From NCBI GenBank assembly GCA_026984715.1, contig JALSRO010000043.1:1-5252 (forward strand): 5,252 nt of DNA, written 5' to 3'. The notes below the pieces were generated by a model. It was given only the letters and a program-made list of their open reading frames with translations, was not told where the DNA came from and ran no database searches. This DNA is from Chromatiales bacterium. Lineage in GTDB: Bacteria > Pseudomonadota > Gammaproteobacteria > Thiohalospirales > Thiohalospiraceae. The first letter of the stretch is position 1, and every line of letters starts with the position of its first letter. Of the stretch, positions 5,006 through 5,252 are shown in pieces. Made by a program: the position numbers and the translations under genes.

Positions 5006-5252
5006 ATGACGAAGCCCCCGACTTCCAAGATCGCCTGGCAAGGGCGCATTATCGGTGTCCAGCCCCGCATCCGGCTGTTGCGCTCCTTCGACGAGCGCGC
5101 GCACAGCTACCTGGGCTATGTCCTGCGCATCGAGGGAACCCTTGCGGAAGAGACCGGCGAATTCCTGATCGCCGTGGGCAAGGCCGCCCAGAAGAAACAC
5201 CGTTTCCAGACTGGAATGGTGGTGAAAGGCGCTTCGGTACCGGTCGCTGATC
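5006..5252 (+). CDS. Protein of unknown function, N-terminal 82 residues (3' end outside window)
   Basis: An open frame from ATG 5006 runs to the right edge without a stop and gives 82 residues. GAAGG at 4997-5001 lies four bases before the ATG, a close but usable ribosome binding site. I do not recognise the family with certainty. The sequence alternates short hydrophobic strands with charged turns: GRIIGVQPRIRLLRSFD (13-29), SYLGYVLRIEG (34-44), EFLIAVGKAAQKKHRF (52-67) and GMVVKGASVPVAD (70-82). This suggests a small beta-barrel such as an OB-like fold, which is inference only. No signal peptide or membrane segment is seen. Third positions are rich in G and C like the flanking genes, which supports real coding. 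It is the first gene after tmRNA and is separated from it by a terminator, so it should have its own promoter, which I could not identify with confidence. Confidence 0.7.
   Translation, partial: MTKPPTSKIAWQGRIIGVQPRIRLLRSFDERAHSYLGYVLRIEGTLAEETGEFLIAVGKAAQKKHRFQTGMVVKGASVPVAD

Noticed and set aside
4910..5200. 96-codon minus-strand ORF at the right edge
   Set aside because: It is antisense to the frame opening at 5006, which has a ribosome binding site and a more protein-like strand pattern. The antisense product shows no family features.

Overview
The window is a stretch of gammaproteobacterial chromosome. The evidence is gene content and order: coaD and an Alvin-type 2[4Fe-4S] ferredoxin gene, then fur back to back with bamE (omlA/smpA), then ratA-rnfH, then smpB with ssrA (tmRNA) behind it. 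The tmRNA tag, ANDDNYALAA, is one residue away from the E. coli tag. The Alvin-type ferredoxin and the protein sequences would suit a Chromatiales-like or sulfur-oxidising lineage, but that is only an impression and no gene here is diagnostic of metabolism.

Layout from left to right. Bases 1-180 are the C-terminal end of coaD (coenzyme A synthesis), and 215-466 (+) is the ferredoxin. fur (946-530, -, GTG start) converges on the ferredoxin gene and diverges from bamE (1000-1338, +). The 53-bp fur/bamE gap holds overlapping divergent promoters, and a Fur-box-like 19-mer overlaps the fur -35 region and the start of bamE. rnfH (1682-1344, -) and ratA (2106-1669, -, GTG start) overlap by 14 bp and converge on bamE with a 5-bp gap. 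A 247-bp gap (2107-2353) holds at most one doubtful 72-codon ORF. An NSS-family Na+-coupled transporter (3724-2354, -) lies between ratA and the divergent smpB (3809-4288, +). ssrA follows at 4342-4700 with its own likely promoter and a strong intrinsic terminator at 4711-4736. Bases 4737-5005 hold no convincing gene but contain nested inverted repeats that can fold as a three-way junction. At 5006 a conserved-looking protein of unknown function begins and runs off the window.

Functionally, SmpB and tmRNA form the complete trans-translation (ribosome rescue) pair. BamE is the small lipoprotein of the outer-membrane beta-barrel assembly machine. RatA is a START/Coq10-type protein, RnfH a ubiquitin-fold protein, and Fur the iron-responsive repressor, probably autoregulated. 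Most of this is an ordinary housekeeping block. I found no convincing previously undescribed system. The points most worth a second look are the possible structured RNA downstream of ssrA, the unidentified gene at the right edge, the position of the transporter, the odd BamE lipobox and the promoter arrangements of fur/bamE and smpB.
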